A stretch of DNA of 64,000 bases from the NCBI GenBank assembly GCA_949293815.1, contig CASFEZ010000005.1:1-64000 (forward strand), read 5' to 3'. Under the pieces are notes generated by a model. That model saw only the letters and a program-made list of their open reading frames with translations. It searched no databases and was not told the origin of the DNA. Below are positions 24,202 to 31,708 of this stretch, piece by piece. Position 1 is the first letter of the stretch; every line of letters starts with the position of its first letter. The DNA is from an uncultured Eubacteriales bacterium. Its GTDB lineage: Bacteria > Bacillota > Clostridia > Oscillospirales > Acutalibacteraceae. A program made the position numbers and the translations under genes.

Positions 24202-26181
24202 TCAGCTGATATCAGCAAAATCAATATACAGATGACCGTTGTCGGCTATATACTCCTTTCTGCCCTGCAAATTATCGCCGAGCAATAAATCAAACTTCCG
24301 GGCAACAGCTTCGATGTCCGGGTCTGCCTCAACCTGAATTAAGCGCCGGGTCGCGGGATTCATGGTGGTCAGCCACATCATGTCCGCGTCGTTTTCGCCC
24401 AGCCCTTTGGAACGCTGAATGGAATATTTCGCATCGCCGATTTCGGCTAAGGCCTCCGCCTTCTCCTTTTCGGTATAAGCGAACCAGGTCTGCCCTTTCG
24501 CCGTAATTTCATACAGGGGCGATTCGGCAATATACACCTTGCCCGCCCGAATCAGCGAGGGCATAAGCCGATAGAACATGGTTAAAATCAGGGTGCGAAT
24601 CTGGAATCCGTCCACATCTGCGTCGGTGCAAATGATAACCTTGCTCCAGCGCAGCGCGTCCAAATCAAAAGAATACAAATCCTTGTTTTTCGACTTCACT
24701 TCAACGCCGCAGCCCAACACTTTAATCAAATCGGTAATGATTTCGTTTTTGAAAATCTTATCGTATTCGCTTTTCAAACAATTCAAAATTTTACCGCGCA
24801 CGGGGATGACCGCCTGGAACGCGGAATCCCGCGCCTGCTTGCAGGCGCCGAGAGCGGAGTCACCCTCCACAATAAAAATTTCGCGCTCACTTACATCCTT
24901 GCTGCGGCAGTCCACAAATTTTTCCACCCGGTTCAATAAATCCTTGCCGCCGGACAGGGTCTTTTTCAAATTCACCCGCGTATTTTCCGCCTTGACCCGG
25001 CTGCGCATATTGATAAGCACCTGGTCGGCAATCTTATCGGCTTCCATTTTATTTTCGATAAAATAGACCTCCAGCTGATGCTTAAAAAACGCGGTCATGG
25101 CTTCCTGAATAAAACGGTTGGTTATAGATTTTTTTGTCTGGTTCTCGTAAGATGTCTGCGTAGAAAAAGAAGAGATGACCAGGATCAGGCAATCTTCAAT
25201 ATCCTGAAAGCTGATTTTGCTGTCCTGCTTGGTGTATTTCCCCTGCTGCTTCAAGTAAGCATCAATCTGCGAAACAAAGGCGCTGCGCACCGCCTTTTCC
25301 GGCGCGCCGCCATACTCCAGAAAGCTGGAATTGTGGTAATATTCCTTGCAGGCAACCTTATTGGAAAAACAGAGCGCCGCGTTGATTTTAACCCGGTAAT
25401 CTTTTTTATCCTCCCGGTCACGACCGACTTTTTCGGTCTGCCACAGCCGAACAGAGGTAAACGCCGTGCCCGCCGCCAGCTCTGTTACATAGTCCTCGAT
25501 GCCGTTTTCGTAAAGATACTCATAGGTATCAAACTGATTCGCGCCGGTTTGGTTTTTCAAGACAAACCGGATCCCGGAATTGACCACCGCCTGGCGCTTT
25601 AATATATCCTGATAATAGGAAAGGGGGATATTGATATCTGTAAACACCGCCAAATCCGGCCGCCAGCGGATGCGCGTGCCGGTGTCGCGTTTACCGTATG
25701 GCTCTTTTTGCATATCCCCCACCGGGTTACCGTGTTCAAAATGCAGGGTATAGCGGTACCCGCCGTTGCGGATTTCCGCGTCCATATATTCCGAGGCGTA
25801 TTGGGTCGAGCAAAGACCAAGACCGTTCAGCCCCAAAGAAAATTCATAGCTGCCGTTTTCCGCGTCGTATTTGCCGCCCGCATACATCTCACAAAACAGA
25901 AGCTGCCAGTTATAGCAGCCCTCCGCTTCATTATAATCCACGGGCATTCCCCGTCCGAAATCCTGCACCTCAATAGACTGATCCATATAGCGGGTTACAA
26001 TAATCTGTTTTCCGAACCCCATCCGCGCTTCGTCAATGGAGTTGGAAATAATTTCAAATACGGCGTGTTCGCAGCCCTCCAGACCGTCGGAGCCGAAAAT
26101 CACGCCGGGGCGCAGACGAACCCGATCCGCGCCTTCCAGCTTTTTGATGCTGTCGTTATTATAAGCCGGTTTTTTTGCCAT
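24202..26181 (-). CDS. parE: Type II topoisomerase ATPase subunit B, ParE-like
   Basis: 659 residues; ATG 26181 follows GGAAGGAAAC. GHKL ATPase parts: ISNSIDEARMGFGKQI (usually N-S-x-D-E-A), QDFGRGMPVD, and LSLGLNGLGLCSTQYAS (usual GGLHGVG block altered to NGLG). TOPRIM parts: VEGDSALGACKQARDSAFQAVIPVRGKILN and DADVDGFQIRTLILTMFYRLMP. Several positions differ from textbook gyrase B (EGDSAGG, DADVDGAHIR), so this is a diverged ParE-type protein. It hydrolyses ATP to drive strand passage by the parC product. The gene pair forms an operon with its own promoter. Confidence 0.85.
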   Translation of the reverse strand: MAKKPAYNNDSIKKLEGADRVRLRPGVIFGSDGLEGCEHAVFEIISNSIDEARMGFGKQIIVTRYMDQSIEVQDFGRGMPVDYNEAEGCYNWQLLFCEMYAGGKYDAENGSYEFSLGLNGLGLCSTQYASEYMDAEIRNGGYRYTLHFEHGNPVGDMQKEPYGKRDTGTRIRWRPDLAVFTDINIPLSYYQDILKRQAVVNSGIRFVLKNQTGANQFDTYEYLYENGIEDYVTELAAGTAFTSVRLWQTEKVGRDREDKKDYRVKINAALCFSNKVACKEYYHNSSFLEYGGAPEKAVRSAFVSQIDAYLKQQGKYTKQDSKISFQDIEDCLILVISSFSTQTSYENQTKKSITNRFIQEAMTAFFKHQLEVYFIENKMEADKIADQVLINMRSRVKAENTRVNLKKTLSGGKDLLNRVEKFVDCRSKDVSEREIFIVEGDSALGACKQARDSAFQAVIPVRGKILNCLKSEYDKIFKNEIITDLIKVLGCGVEVKSKNKDLYSFDLDALRWSKVIICTDADVDGFQIRTLILTMFYRLMPSLIRAGKVYIAESPLYEITAKGQTWFAYTEKEKAEALAEIGDAKYSIQRSKGLGENDADMMWLTTMNPATRRLIQVEADPDIEAVARKFDLLLGDNLQGRKEYIADNGHLYIDFADIS

Positions 26182-26249
26182 TCTGTTTCCTTCCGAAACC
26201 GCCCTTTGCGTAGCGGCAAACTTTTGATAATTATTAGGTATTATTAACT

Positions 26250-26279
26250 ATTATACTATATTTAGGCTGAATTAGTCAA
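26250..26279 (-). promoter_or_regulatory. Promoter of parE-parC
   Basis: Minus-strand TTGACT (26274-26279), 18-bp spacer, TATAAT (26250-26255). Confidence 0.7.
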
Positions 26280-26358
26280 GCAAAAACCCGGCATCTGCCC
26301 TTTTGCAGCGCCATCGCCGAGAAAATACGCCTGTCGGCAAAAAATTTTAAAAAAGGTC

Positions 26359-26387
26359 TTGATTTTTTCCGGTCATTGTGATAAACT
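26359..26387 (+). promoter_or_regulatory. Promoter of secG
   Basis: TTGATT at 26359-26364, 17-bp spacer, TAAACT at 26382-26387. Confidence 0.55.
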
Positions 26388-26447
26388 ACTTGAGCACGAC
26401 AGGGACACCCCTGTCGCATATAATTACACGACGAAAGGATGATTCGC

Positions 26448-26702
26448 ATGGAATGGTATGAAATCATACTCGGCATTCTTCTGATTGTAACGGCTGTTCT
26501 GATTACTGTTGTCGTGCTGATGCAAAAGAGCAATGACGATGGTCTTTCCAGTGCCATTGTCGGCGGCAGTGCGGATACGTTCTACGGAAAGAATAAGGGA
26601 CGTACCAGCGAAGCAAAGCTGGCAAAGATTACAAAAGTCCTTGCAATCATCTTCTTCATATTGGTGCTGGGCACTTCCATTCTCTGCACCGCCATTCGAT
26701 AA
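26448..26702 (+). CDS. secG: Preprotein translocase subunit SecG
   Basis: 84 residues from ATG 26448, 8 bp after AAAGGA; an in-frame ATG at 26439 touches that site. Two transmembrane helices (IILGILLIVTAVLITVVVLMQ and VLAIIFFILVLGTSILC) flank a cytoplasmic loop with the SecG pattern VLMQKSNDDGLSSAIVGGSADTFYGKNKG. SecG supports SecYE/SecA protein export. A strong hairpin overlaps its stop codon, and tRNA-Lys follows. Confidence 0.95.
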   Translation: MEWYEIILGILLIVTAVLITVVVLMQKSNDDGLSSAIVGGSADTFYGKNKGRTSEAKLAKITKVLAIIFFILVLGTSILCTAIR

Positions 26703-26722
26703 ACAGACTTCGGTCTGTTTAT
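26699..26722 (+). terminator. UUCG-capped hairpin between secG and tRNA-Lys
   Basis: ATAAACAGAC-TTCG-GTCTGTTTAT is a perfect 10-bp stem with a stable UUCG loop. It covers the secG stop codon. No T run follows, so it may be an RNA processing or stability element in a shared secG-tRNA transcript rather than a true terminator. Confidence 0.5.
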
Positions 26723-26728
26723 ACATTT

Positions 26729-26804
26729 GATCCAGTAGCTCAGCCGGCAGAGCACCTGCCTTTTAAGCAGGGTGTCCGGAGTTCGAATCTCCGCTGGATC
26801 ACCA
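26729..26804 (+). tRNA. tRNA-Lys (anticodon TTT)
   Basis: 76 nt with encoded CCA. Acceptor GATCCAG pairs with CTGGATC, anticodon stem CCTGC/GCAGG encloses CTTTTAA (anticodon TTT), and the T-loop is GTTCGAATC. No promoter of its own is evident, so it may be read through from secG. Confidence 0.95.
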
Positions 26805-26810
26805 CCGATT

Positions 26811-26839
26811 CGGAGCAAGTTTTCTTGCTCCGTTTTTTT
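26811..26839 (+). terminator. Terminator of tRNA-Lys
   Basis: CGGAGCAAG (26811-26819) pairs with CTTGCTCCG (26824-26832), then seven T's. Same stem as the tRNA-Leu terminator. Confidence 0.9.
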
Positions 26840-26959
26840 ATACCCATAAGCCATAGCAGTCCCGCCGTCCGCCTGCTGCAAATCCGCACCGCTTTTCACG
26901 CCTTGCGTAGCGTTTTCCTCTGTTGTCTGACTGCTCACAGGCAATCCGTTTGTTCCCAT
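26840..26959 (-). pseudogene. 5' fragment of a phage gene, possibly scaffold protein
   Basis: An ATG at 26959 is preceded by a strong AAAGGAG site (9 bp), and 40 codons of Gln/Thr/Gly-rich sequence (MGTNGLPVSSQTTEENATQG) follow before the frame runs into the antisense of the tRNA-Lys terminator and tRNA. In many Firmicutes phages the gene after the MuF protein encodes the scaffold protein; the acidic, Gln-rich start would fit, but this is inference. The gene is cut off at about 26840. Confidence 0.4.
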
Positions 26960-27043
26960 GATTCTGTTCTCCTTTTTCCGCCTCTCACCTGACGATGCCC
27001 CGTTGTTTTTTATTTACAAGCGTTTGCAAAGAAAATACGACAT

Positions 27044-27072
27044 AAAAAAAGAGCAAAGATTCCTCTCTGCTC
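27044..27072 (-). terminator. Terminator after the putative immunity gene
   Basis: On the minus strand GAGCA pairs with TGCTC over a 12-nt loop, followed by seven T's. A second stem (GAAGAACC/GGTTCTTC, about 27129-27158) lies between this and the gene stop. Confidence 0.6.
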
Positions 27073-27174
27073 AAAAGACTTATTCACTTTACACCCGCGA
27101 TTGTATGTTTATATTCAGACTAAAACATGAAGAACCATCCTCATCGAAACGGTTCTTCTTGCATAATAATGTTC

Positions 27175-27369
27175 TCAAACATTCTCAACAATTACTGAAA
27201 TAGTATCCTGATTCTGTCCTGGACGGGTAGCCAATAAAACTGCATTCACTTTATATCTAAGCGAATCGCACATAATCAAATCGCCAATACGCAAGCTGCT
27301 ATTTGTTCGTATGTTGAAGACTCTCCCTGCACTTGTGTCAAATTGATCGATCAATTCCACTTTCGTCAT
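27175..27369 (-). CDS. Small beta-rich protein, putative immunity protein of the MuF effector
   Basis: 64 residues from ATG 27369, which lies 32 bp inside the end of the effector frame; an in-frame TTG/ATG further upstream (to 27435) would add 22 residues. The sequence alternates hydrophobic and polar residues (RIGDLIMCDSLRYKVNAVLLATRP and DTISVIVENV), as expected for a small beta barrel, with no signal or membrane segment. I do not recognise the family. Its position directly after a MuF-linked C-terminal domain is where immunity genes of phage polymorphic toxins are found. The hypothesis rests on context only. Confidence 0.45.
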   Translation of the reverse strand: MTKVELIDQFDTSAGRVFNIRTNSSLRIGDLIMCDSLRYKVNAVLLATRPGQNQDTISVIVENV

Positions 27370-28504
27370 AAGATACACCCGTTCTTTCCTTAAAAAGCTT
27401 TTCCCACGCAGATAAGTTGTTAGCGACATCCTCAAAATCTACCGAATCAAAACCATATAGTTTGCCGTATTGCAATAGTTTCCGGTTTGCTTCAATTTCT
27501 CTCGCATCTCTTTCTACAAAATCCGTCTCATCAAGAACGCCATATTTTTTCTCTTGTGTTCGATGAATAATCTCTTCAAAAAAGGCAGAAGCACTCGGCG
27601 TTGAGCCAATATGCATAAGATAACCGTTTTTATATGAAGCCTCAGCATTAAAAGACAATAAAAAACGCAAATCGTCACCCGAAGTGGCTGCAATCACTTT
27701 CACGCCCTGCTTTTCCAATGCCGCTCGCATTGCAACATATCTATCTTCAGGCATGGGATTAACGACAGAATTATTTAATATTTTTGAGTTAATTATACCA
27801 CGAGACGCTATACTTGTAAACCCTGATTCATCCGCAATTTCCGTCTGGCTTGCTTTATCCACATTCTGAACAACGCTCTGTTCCTGCTCCGCGGCTTCCG
27901 GTTCCGCTTTACGCTTATGATATTTCTCCGGAAGCACTCTTCCGGTCTTTTTTCAAATTCTTTCGCTGACATAAAATCCCGCGAAGCATAGCAGCGGCAG
28001 TTACAGTCATTTTGCGGTGTGCCGCTCATTCCGGGGCAGGGTGCTTTTACACCGCCGACCAAATCAAAGTCTTCATCCGCTAAAACGGTCACGCCATCCA
28101 TTTTTACATGATTGGCGTCACCGGTATGTCGCACAGAACTGTCCTGCATGCTCTGCCAGGTTTTTGACAGCACATAACCGGTTCCCACCAGGTCATTCTG
28201 CGCCGCTCGGCCACTATCCTCGAACCCCTGCTCACGCACGCGGTGTGTCTCCGTTCGGGTAATCAGCATCGCCTTTGTATAGTCGTTGTTAACCGATTTT
28301 GCAATTCGCTTTGCGACCGTCGTATAACTGTCCCCCTGGGTCAGCCCAATGGCGATATTCTTTTTGATATCATAAATAATCTGCGCCCGGTTTCGTTCCA
28401 GCCGTTTGTCAAGCGTCAGCCCGGCGATGGGGTTTTGTACAGCGGCGCGGATCACCTCAGGCGTTGTGCCTTTTAATCCGCGCAGTGCTGTTTGCGGCGC
28501 TTTT
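27338..28504 (-). pseudogene. Phage minor head protein (MuF/SPP1 gp7 family) with C-terminal effector-like domain, frameshifted and 5'-truncated
   Basis: The first part (28504 to about 27950) reads LDKRLERNRAQIIYDIKKNIAIGLTQGDSYTTVAKRI, then TKAMLITRTETHRVREQG and HVKMDGVTV...CPGMSGTPQNDCNCRC, the classic MuF-domain ending. A stop codon lies right before the first homologous residue and no start or ribosome site is present, so the N-terminal portion is gone. At an A6 run (27948-27953) the frame must shift by one base to continue into LPEKYHKRKAEPEAAEQEQ, a linker, and a 130-residue domain with HIGSTPSASAFFEEIIHRTQ and DFVERDAREIEANRKLL. In phages such domains attached to MuF are often toxins. 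The catalytic type is not identified; the E-E-x-x-H segment could bind a metal. Confidence 0.65.
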
Positions 28505-28535
28505 CATAGGAGATTCAAAAAAGGCAGACAAAAAG

Positions 28536-28563
28536 AAAAACCCGGAACCGCAAGGATTCCGGG
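28536..28563 (-). terminator. Terminator of rplM-rpsI
   Basis: On the minus strand CCCGGAA pairs with TTCCGGG across a 9-nt loop and is followed by TTTTTC. Confidence 0.85.
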
Positions 28564-28594
28564 ATTTTTTGTTTGTTTGCAGAGAGAAAGCCTG

Positions 28595-28993
28595 TTATCT
28601 CTTGGAGAACTGGGGCGCACGGCGGGCACCTTTCAAGCCGTACTTCTTTCTTTCTTTCATTCTGGGGTCTCTGGTCAGGAAGCCCGCTTTTTTCAGCAAC
28701 GGACGCAGCTCTTCACTGGACTGCACCAGCGCTCTGGCAAGACCATGGCGAATGGCGCCGGCCTGACCGGTGACGCCGCCGCCGGTAACACGGCAGATGA
28801 CATCGAATTTTTCGGTGGTATCTGTCAAGGTCAGGGGCTGACGAACGATCAGCTTCAGCGTTTCCAGACCGAAATAATCATCGATTTCACGATCGTTGAT
28901 GATGATTTTGCCGGTACCGGGATATACACGAACACGGGCAATGGATTTTTTTCTTCTGCCGGTTCCGTAGAAATAAGGATTACCTTCGTACAT
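28595..28993 (-). CDS. rpsI: 30S ribosomal protein S9
   Basis: 132 residues. [29 protein letters not shown] at the N-terminus, [19 protein letters not shown] in the middle, and the basic C-terminal tail [24 protein letters not shown] that reaches the ribosomal P site are all present. It lies 17 bp after rplM, the conserved L13-S9 order. Confidence 0.98.
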   Translation of the reverse strand: MYEGNPYFYGTGRRKKSIARVRVYPGTGKIIINDREIDDYFGLETLKLIVRQPLTLTDTTEKFDVICRVTGGGVTGQAGAIRHGLARALVQSSEELRPLLKKAGFLTRDPRMKERKKYGLKGARRAPQFSKR

Positions 28994-29010
28994 TCTCTTG
29001 CGCCTCCCTC

Positions 29011-29439
29011 TTAAAACTCTCTGGCAACGGGCTTCTGCGCCGCGTGCTTGTGTTCAGAACCCTTGTATACACGAAGGCGCGCCATGGCGGCACGACCGAG
29101 GGTGTTGTCGGGAATCATGCCTTTTACTGCCTTTTGAATGGCAAATTCAGGCTTGGTCTTCATCAGGGTGCTGTACTTTACTTTTTTCATGTTGCCGATA
29201 TAACCGGTGTGACGATAGTACATTTTCTGATCGAGCTTTTTACCGGTGAGAACGACTTTTTCTGCATTGATGATAATCACATGGTCGCCGCAATCCACAT
29301 GGGGCGTGAATGTGGGCTTATGCTTGCCGCGCAGAAGTACCGCCGCTTCGGCCGCAACTTTGCCGAGGGGTTTACCGGCAGCGTCAAGCACATACCAATC
29401 GCGGGTCACTTCGCCCGCTTTGGCCATATAGGTAGACAT
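29011..29439 (-). CDS. rplM: 50S ribosomal protein L13
   Basis: 142 residues from ATG 29439, which follows GGAGGTCAG. Markers: [57 protein letters not shown], and the C-terminal [30 protein letters not shown]. Usual length. It is the first gene of the L13-S9 operon. Confidence 0.98.
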   Translation of the reverse strand: MSTYMAKAGEVTRDWYVLDAAGKPLGKVAAEAAVLLRGKHKPTFTPHVDCGDHVIIINAEKVVLTGKKLDQKMYYRHTGYIGNMKKVKYSTLMKTKPEFAIQKAVKGMIPDNTLGRAAMARLRVYKGSEHKHAAQKPVAREF

Positions 29440-29477
29440 AAACTGACCTCCAAATCTTTCATTCAAAGTACCGGTAT

Positions 29478-29506
29478 ATGATAGCACAAGCAAATCCGCT
29501 TGTCAA
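29478..29506 (-). promoter_or_regulatory. Promoter of rplM-rpsI
   Basis: Minus-strand TTGACA (29501-29506), 17-bp spacer, TATCAT (29478-29483). Confidence 0.85.
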
Positions 29507-29610
29507 CCGCCTTTTTCAATTTTTTTAATTTATCCCGCCACTGCTCTGTTTTTCTCCGTTTTTCTCATGTTTTTACCTGTTTTTCTCGAAGATGATTTAT
29601 CAAAAAACAG

Positions 29611-29639
29611 TTGACGGACAGCTGAAACCGCGCTACAAT
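29611..29639 (+). promoter_or_regulatory. Promoter of TtcA-like gene
   Basis: TTGACG at 29611-29616, 17-bp spacer, TACAAT at 29634-29639, just before the GGAGG site and ATG 29660. Confidence 0.75.
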
Positions 29640-29659
29640 GACAAAAACGGAGGGATAGT

Positions 29660-30370
29660 ATGCAAAAACTCATGGGGCGTATGCGCGCCGCGATGGAGCG
29701 ATACGATATGATTGCGGCAGGCGACCGGGTGGTCGTGGGCGTATCCGGCGGAAAAGATTCGCTGGTACTGCTTGCCGCCCTCGCCTCAATTTCCCATTAT
29801 TATCCTAAGCCCTTTACCGTTACCGCTGTTACGCTGGACATGCGTTTTGGAAACGAGGACGGAGATTTTTCCGCCATTCAGTCCCTGTGCGACCGACTCC
29901 GGGTGCCCTATGTCATAAAACGCACCGAGCTGGCATCGGTGATTTTTGATATCCGCAAAGAATCCAATCCCTGCTCCCTCTGTGCGCGGATGCGAAGAGG
30001 AATTTTGCACGATTTAACCAAAGAGCTCGGCTGCAATAAGCTGGCGCTGGGGCACCACATGGACGACGCCGCCGAAACCTTTTTGATGAACCTGCTCTCC
30101 GGCGGCACTGCCGCCTCCTTTTCTCCGGTGACCTATCTTTCCCGCAAGGATTTGACCATGATCCGCCCGATGATTTTCTGCCCCGAGGTCGAGGTGCTCT
30201 CCGTTGCAAAAAAAGAAAAGCTGCCGGTGCTCGAAAGCCGCTGCCCGCAAAATGAACAGGGCAACCGCATCAAGACAAAAGAGCTGATGCGCACATTGAG
30301 CGCCGACTACCCCGCCCTTTCGGAAAAAATCATCGGCGCGCTGCAAAAAGGTCATATCAGCGGGTGGTAA
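29660..30370 (+). CDS. TtcA-family tRNA thiolation ATPase
   Basis: 236 residues. PP-loop VVVGVSGGKDSLVLLAALA (Ser29-Ser34), Cys105 and Cys108 in NPCSLCARM, and LGHHMDDAAETFLMNLL match TtcA/TtuA-type enzymes; Cys195 in ESRCPQNEQ could be the third ligand of the iron-sulfur cluster used by TtcA, which makes 2-thiocytidine at tRNA position 32. The protein is shorter than E. coli TtcA (about 310 residues). The exact tRNA target in Clostridia is not settled, so I name only the family. The GGAGG site precedes ATG 29660; a NUDIX gene follows 30 bp later. Confidence 0.85.
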   Translation: MQKLMGRMRAAMERYDMIAAGDRVVVGVSGGKDSLVLLAALASISHYYPKPFTVTAVTLDMRFGNEDGDFSAIQSLCDRLRVPYVIKRTELASVIFDIRKESNPCSLCARMRRGILHDLTKELGCNKLALGHHMDDAAETFLMNLLSGGTAASFSPVTYLSRKDLTMIRPMIFCPEVEVLSVAKKEKLPVLESRCPQNEQGNRIKTKELMRTLSADYPALSEKIIGALQKGHISGW

Positions 30371-30400
30371 ATTTCGCCATAAACACAAGGGAGAATGCCC

Positions 30401-30832
30401 ATGCAGGTTCAATTTTATGACACCGCAGAAGATACCTCTCTGCAATTTGCCGTTGTTATTGCAACCTATCGCGGCAAATATGTCTACTGCAAGCACCGGT
30501 CACGCGCCACCTTTGAACTTCCCGGCGGTCATCGGGAGACCGGTGAGCGCATCGAAGAAACCGCCGCGCGGGAACTGCGCGAAGAAACCGGCGCGGACAG
30601 CTTTACCTTAACTCCGGTTTGCGCCTATTCCGTTACGGGCAGCAACCGTATCAATCCGGCAGGCAGCGAAGCCTTCGGCATGCTGTTCATCGCTGAAATT
30701 CAGCACTTTTCCGGCGCGCTTTTATATGAAATGGAAAAGATTGAACTATTCTCCGATCTGCCGCAGCACTTAACATATCCCGATATACAACCCTATCTTT
30801 TGGCGAAAGCAAAAAGACGGCGGATATTATAA
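30401..30832 (+). CDS. NUDIX hydrolase
   Basis: 143 residues from ATG 30401 (GGGAG 7 bp upstream); an ATG two codons earlier is possible. The NUDIX box is complete: G-H-R-E-T-G-E-R-I-E...R-E-L-R-E-E-T-G-A (about residues 46-68), which binds metal and hydrolyses nucleoside diphosphates linked to another group. The N-terminal FAVVIATYRGKYVYCKHR suits an 8-oxo-dGTP-like or nucleotide-sugar clean-up enzyme. The substrate is unknown. Probably cotranscribed with the TtcA-like gene. Confidence 0.88.
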   Translation: MQVQFYDTAEDTSLQFAVVIATYRGKYVYCKHRSRATFELPGGHRETGERIEETAARELREETGADSFTLTPVCAYSVTGSNRINPAGSEAFGMLFIAEIQHFSGALLYEMEKIELFSDLPQHLTYPDIQPYLLAKAKRRRIL

Positions 30833-30852
30833 ATAGCACGCCGTCTTTATTT
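30813..30852 (+). terminator. Terminator of NUDIX gene, overlapping its 3' end
   Basis: AAAGACGGCG (30813-30822) pairs perfectly with CGCCGTCTTT (30839-30848), then ATTTTC. The left arm encodes the last Lys-Arg-Arg codons. Confidence 0.75.
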
Positions 30853-30878
30853 TCTCATCAGAGCAATCAAGAGCAAAC

Positions 30879-30904
30879 AAAAAAGCCGTTCCAATGGAAC
30901 GGCT
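30879..30904 (-). terminator. Terminator of 5S rRNA
   Basis: On the minus strand AGCCGTTCC pairs with GGAACGGCT over a 3-nt loop and is followed by TTTTTTG. It begins at the base after the 5S 3' end. Confidence 0.9.
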
Positions 30905-31020
<116 letters not shown>

Positions 31021-31057
31021 GACTCTGTGAAGTGCTGTTGCCCTCACAACGAAAGGT

Positions 31058-31086
31058 ATTATAGCACTTCCAAACAGGGAAATCAA
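31058..31086 (-). promoter_or_regulatory. Promoter of the solitary 5S rRNA gene
   Basis: Minus-strand TTGATT (31081-31086), 17-bp spacer, TATAAT (31058-31063), about 37 bp before the mature 5' end. Confidence 0.8.
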
Positions 31087-31139
31087 GACCTTTTTATAAA
31101 AAATCTGCACTTTGGCGTTTTACCTAAAATTTTTATGCC

Positions 31140-31652
31140 TTATTCAGCGTCTTGCACCAAAACTTCCAGCACTTCGCCGACTATGACCTGGTGGTAATCC
31201 CGGTTCGGATACCAAAGCGTGTCGATATCGCCATCGATAAAGCTATCCGGCGTCATACGCTGGCAGCTCATTTTGCGGCAAAGGAGCACCAGCCGTGCGC
31301 CGTCCGCAAAGACCGTGCCGCCGGTAAATTGCGGCTGCATGCCCGCAAGGGCGTATTTGTCACAATCTCTGCCGCTTTTGGAGCCGAAGGGCGCAAGCTG
31401 CCCATGCTGCTGCGGGGTAAAAAAGCTCAAGGTAAACAAGTCATTCTTCTGCAAAAATTCTAATGTATAGCGCTGCGGACGCACATAAACCGTGGCAACC
31501 GGCTTGCCCCACAGGGTGCCCGCGCTGCCCCAGCTGACGGTCATGGAATTAAACGATTGCTGATCTCCGGCGGAAAGCAGCGCCCAATCCTGCGAAAACA
31601 TGGTAAAGGGATTTTCCCGCAATTCTTCTATTGCTGCTTTTTTATATTTCAT
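31140..31652 (-). CDS. Flavin reductase-like FMN-binding protein
   Basis: 170 residues from ATG 31652; AAAGGAG lies about 10 bp before it, inside the longer frame. Residues 20-150 follow the split-barrel flavin reductase-like fold: FNSMTVSWGSAGTLWGKPVATVYVRPQRYTLEFLQ, then FTLSFF and GRDCDKYALAG. These proteins bind FMN and pass electrons to partner proteins in Clostridia. The gene lies 56 bp downstream of the large helical protein gene on the same strand and probably shares its transcript. Confidence 0.8.
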   Translation of the reverse strand: MKYKKAAIEELRENPFTMFSQDWALLSAGDQQSFNSMTVSWGSAGTLWGKPVATVYVRPQRYTLEFLQKNDLFTLSFFTPQQHGQLAPFGSKSGRDCDKYALAGMQPQFTGGTVFADGARLVLLCRKMSCQRMTPDSFIDGDIDTLWYPNRDYHQVIVGEVLEVLVQDAE

Positions 31653-31708
31653 CAAAAATCGCTCCTTTTGTTTCATTGTATGCCGTGCGGCGATTTGCCA
31701 TGCCGCGC

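Larger units (their letters stand above)
26840..28505 (-). mobile_element. Prophage remnant beside tRNA-Lys
   Basis: This segment between the tRNA-Lys terminator and the rpsI terminator holds the truncated and frameshifted end of a phage minor head (MuF/gp7) gene, a C-terminal effector-like part, a small gene overlapping it, and the first codons of a further phage-type gene with a strong ribosome site. Both ends are cut: the head gene lacks its N-terminus and the last gene its C-terminus. No integrase, portal or terminase remains. tRNA genes are common phage attachment sites, but no repeated att core is visible here. Confidence 0.7.

Noticed and set aside
26582..26839. Protein-coding continuation of the 26959 minus-strand frame through tRNA-Lys
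   Set aside because: This part is the antisense of the tRNA and its terminator; only the first 40 codons can be of phage origin.
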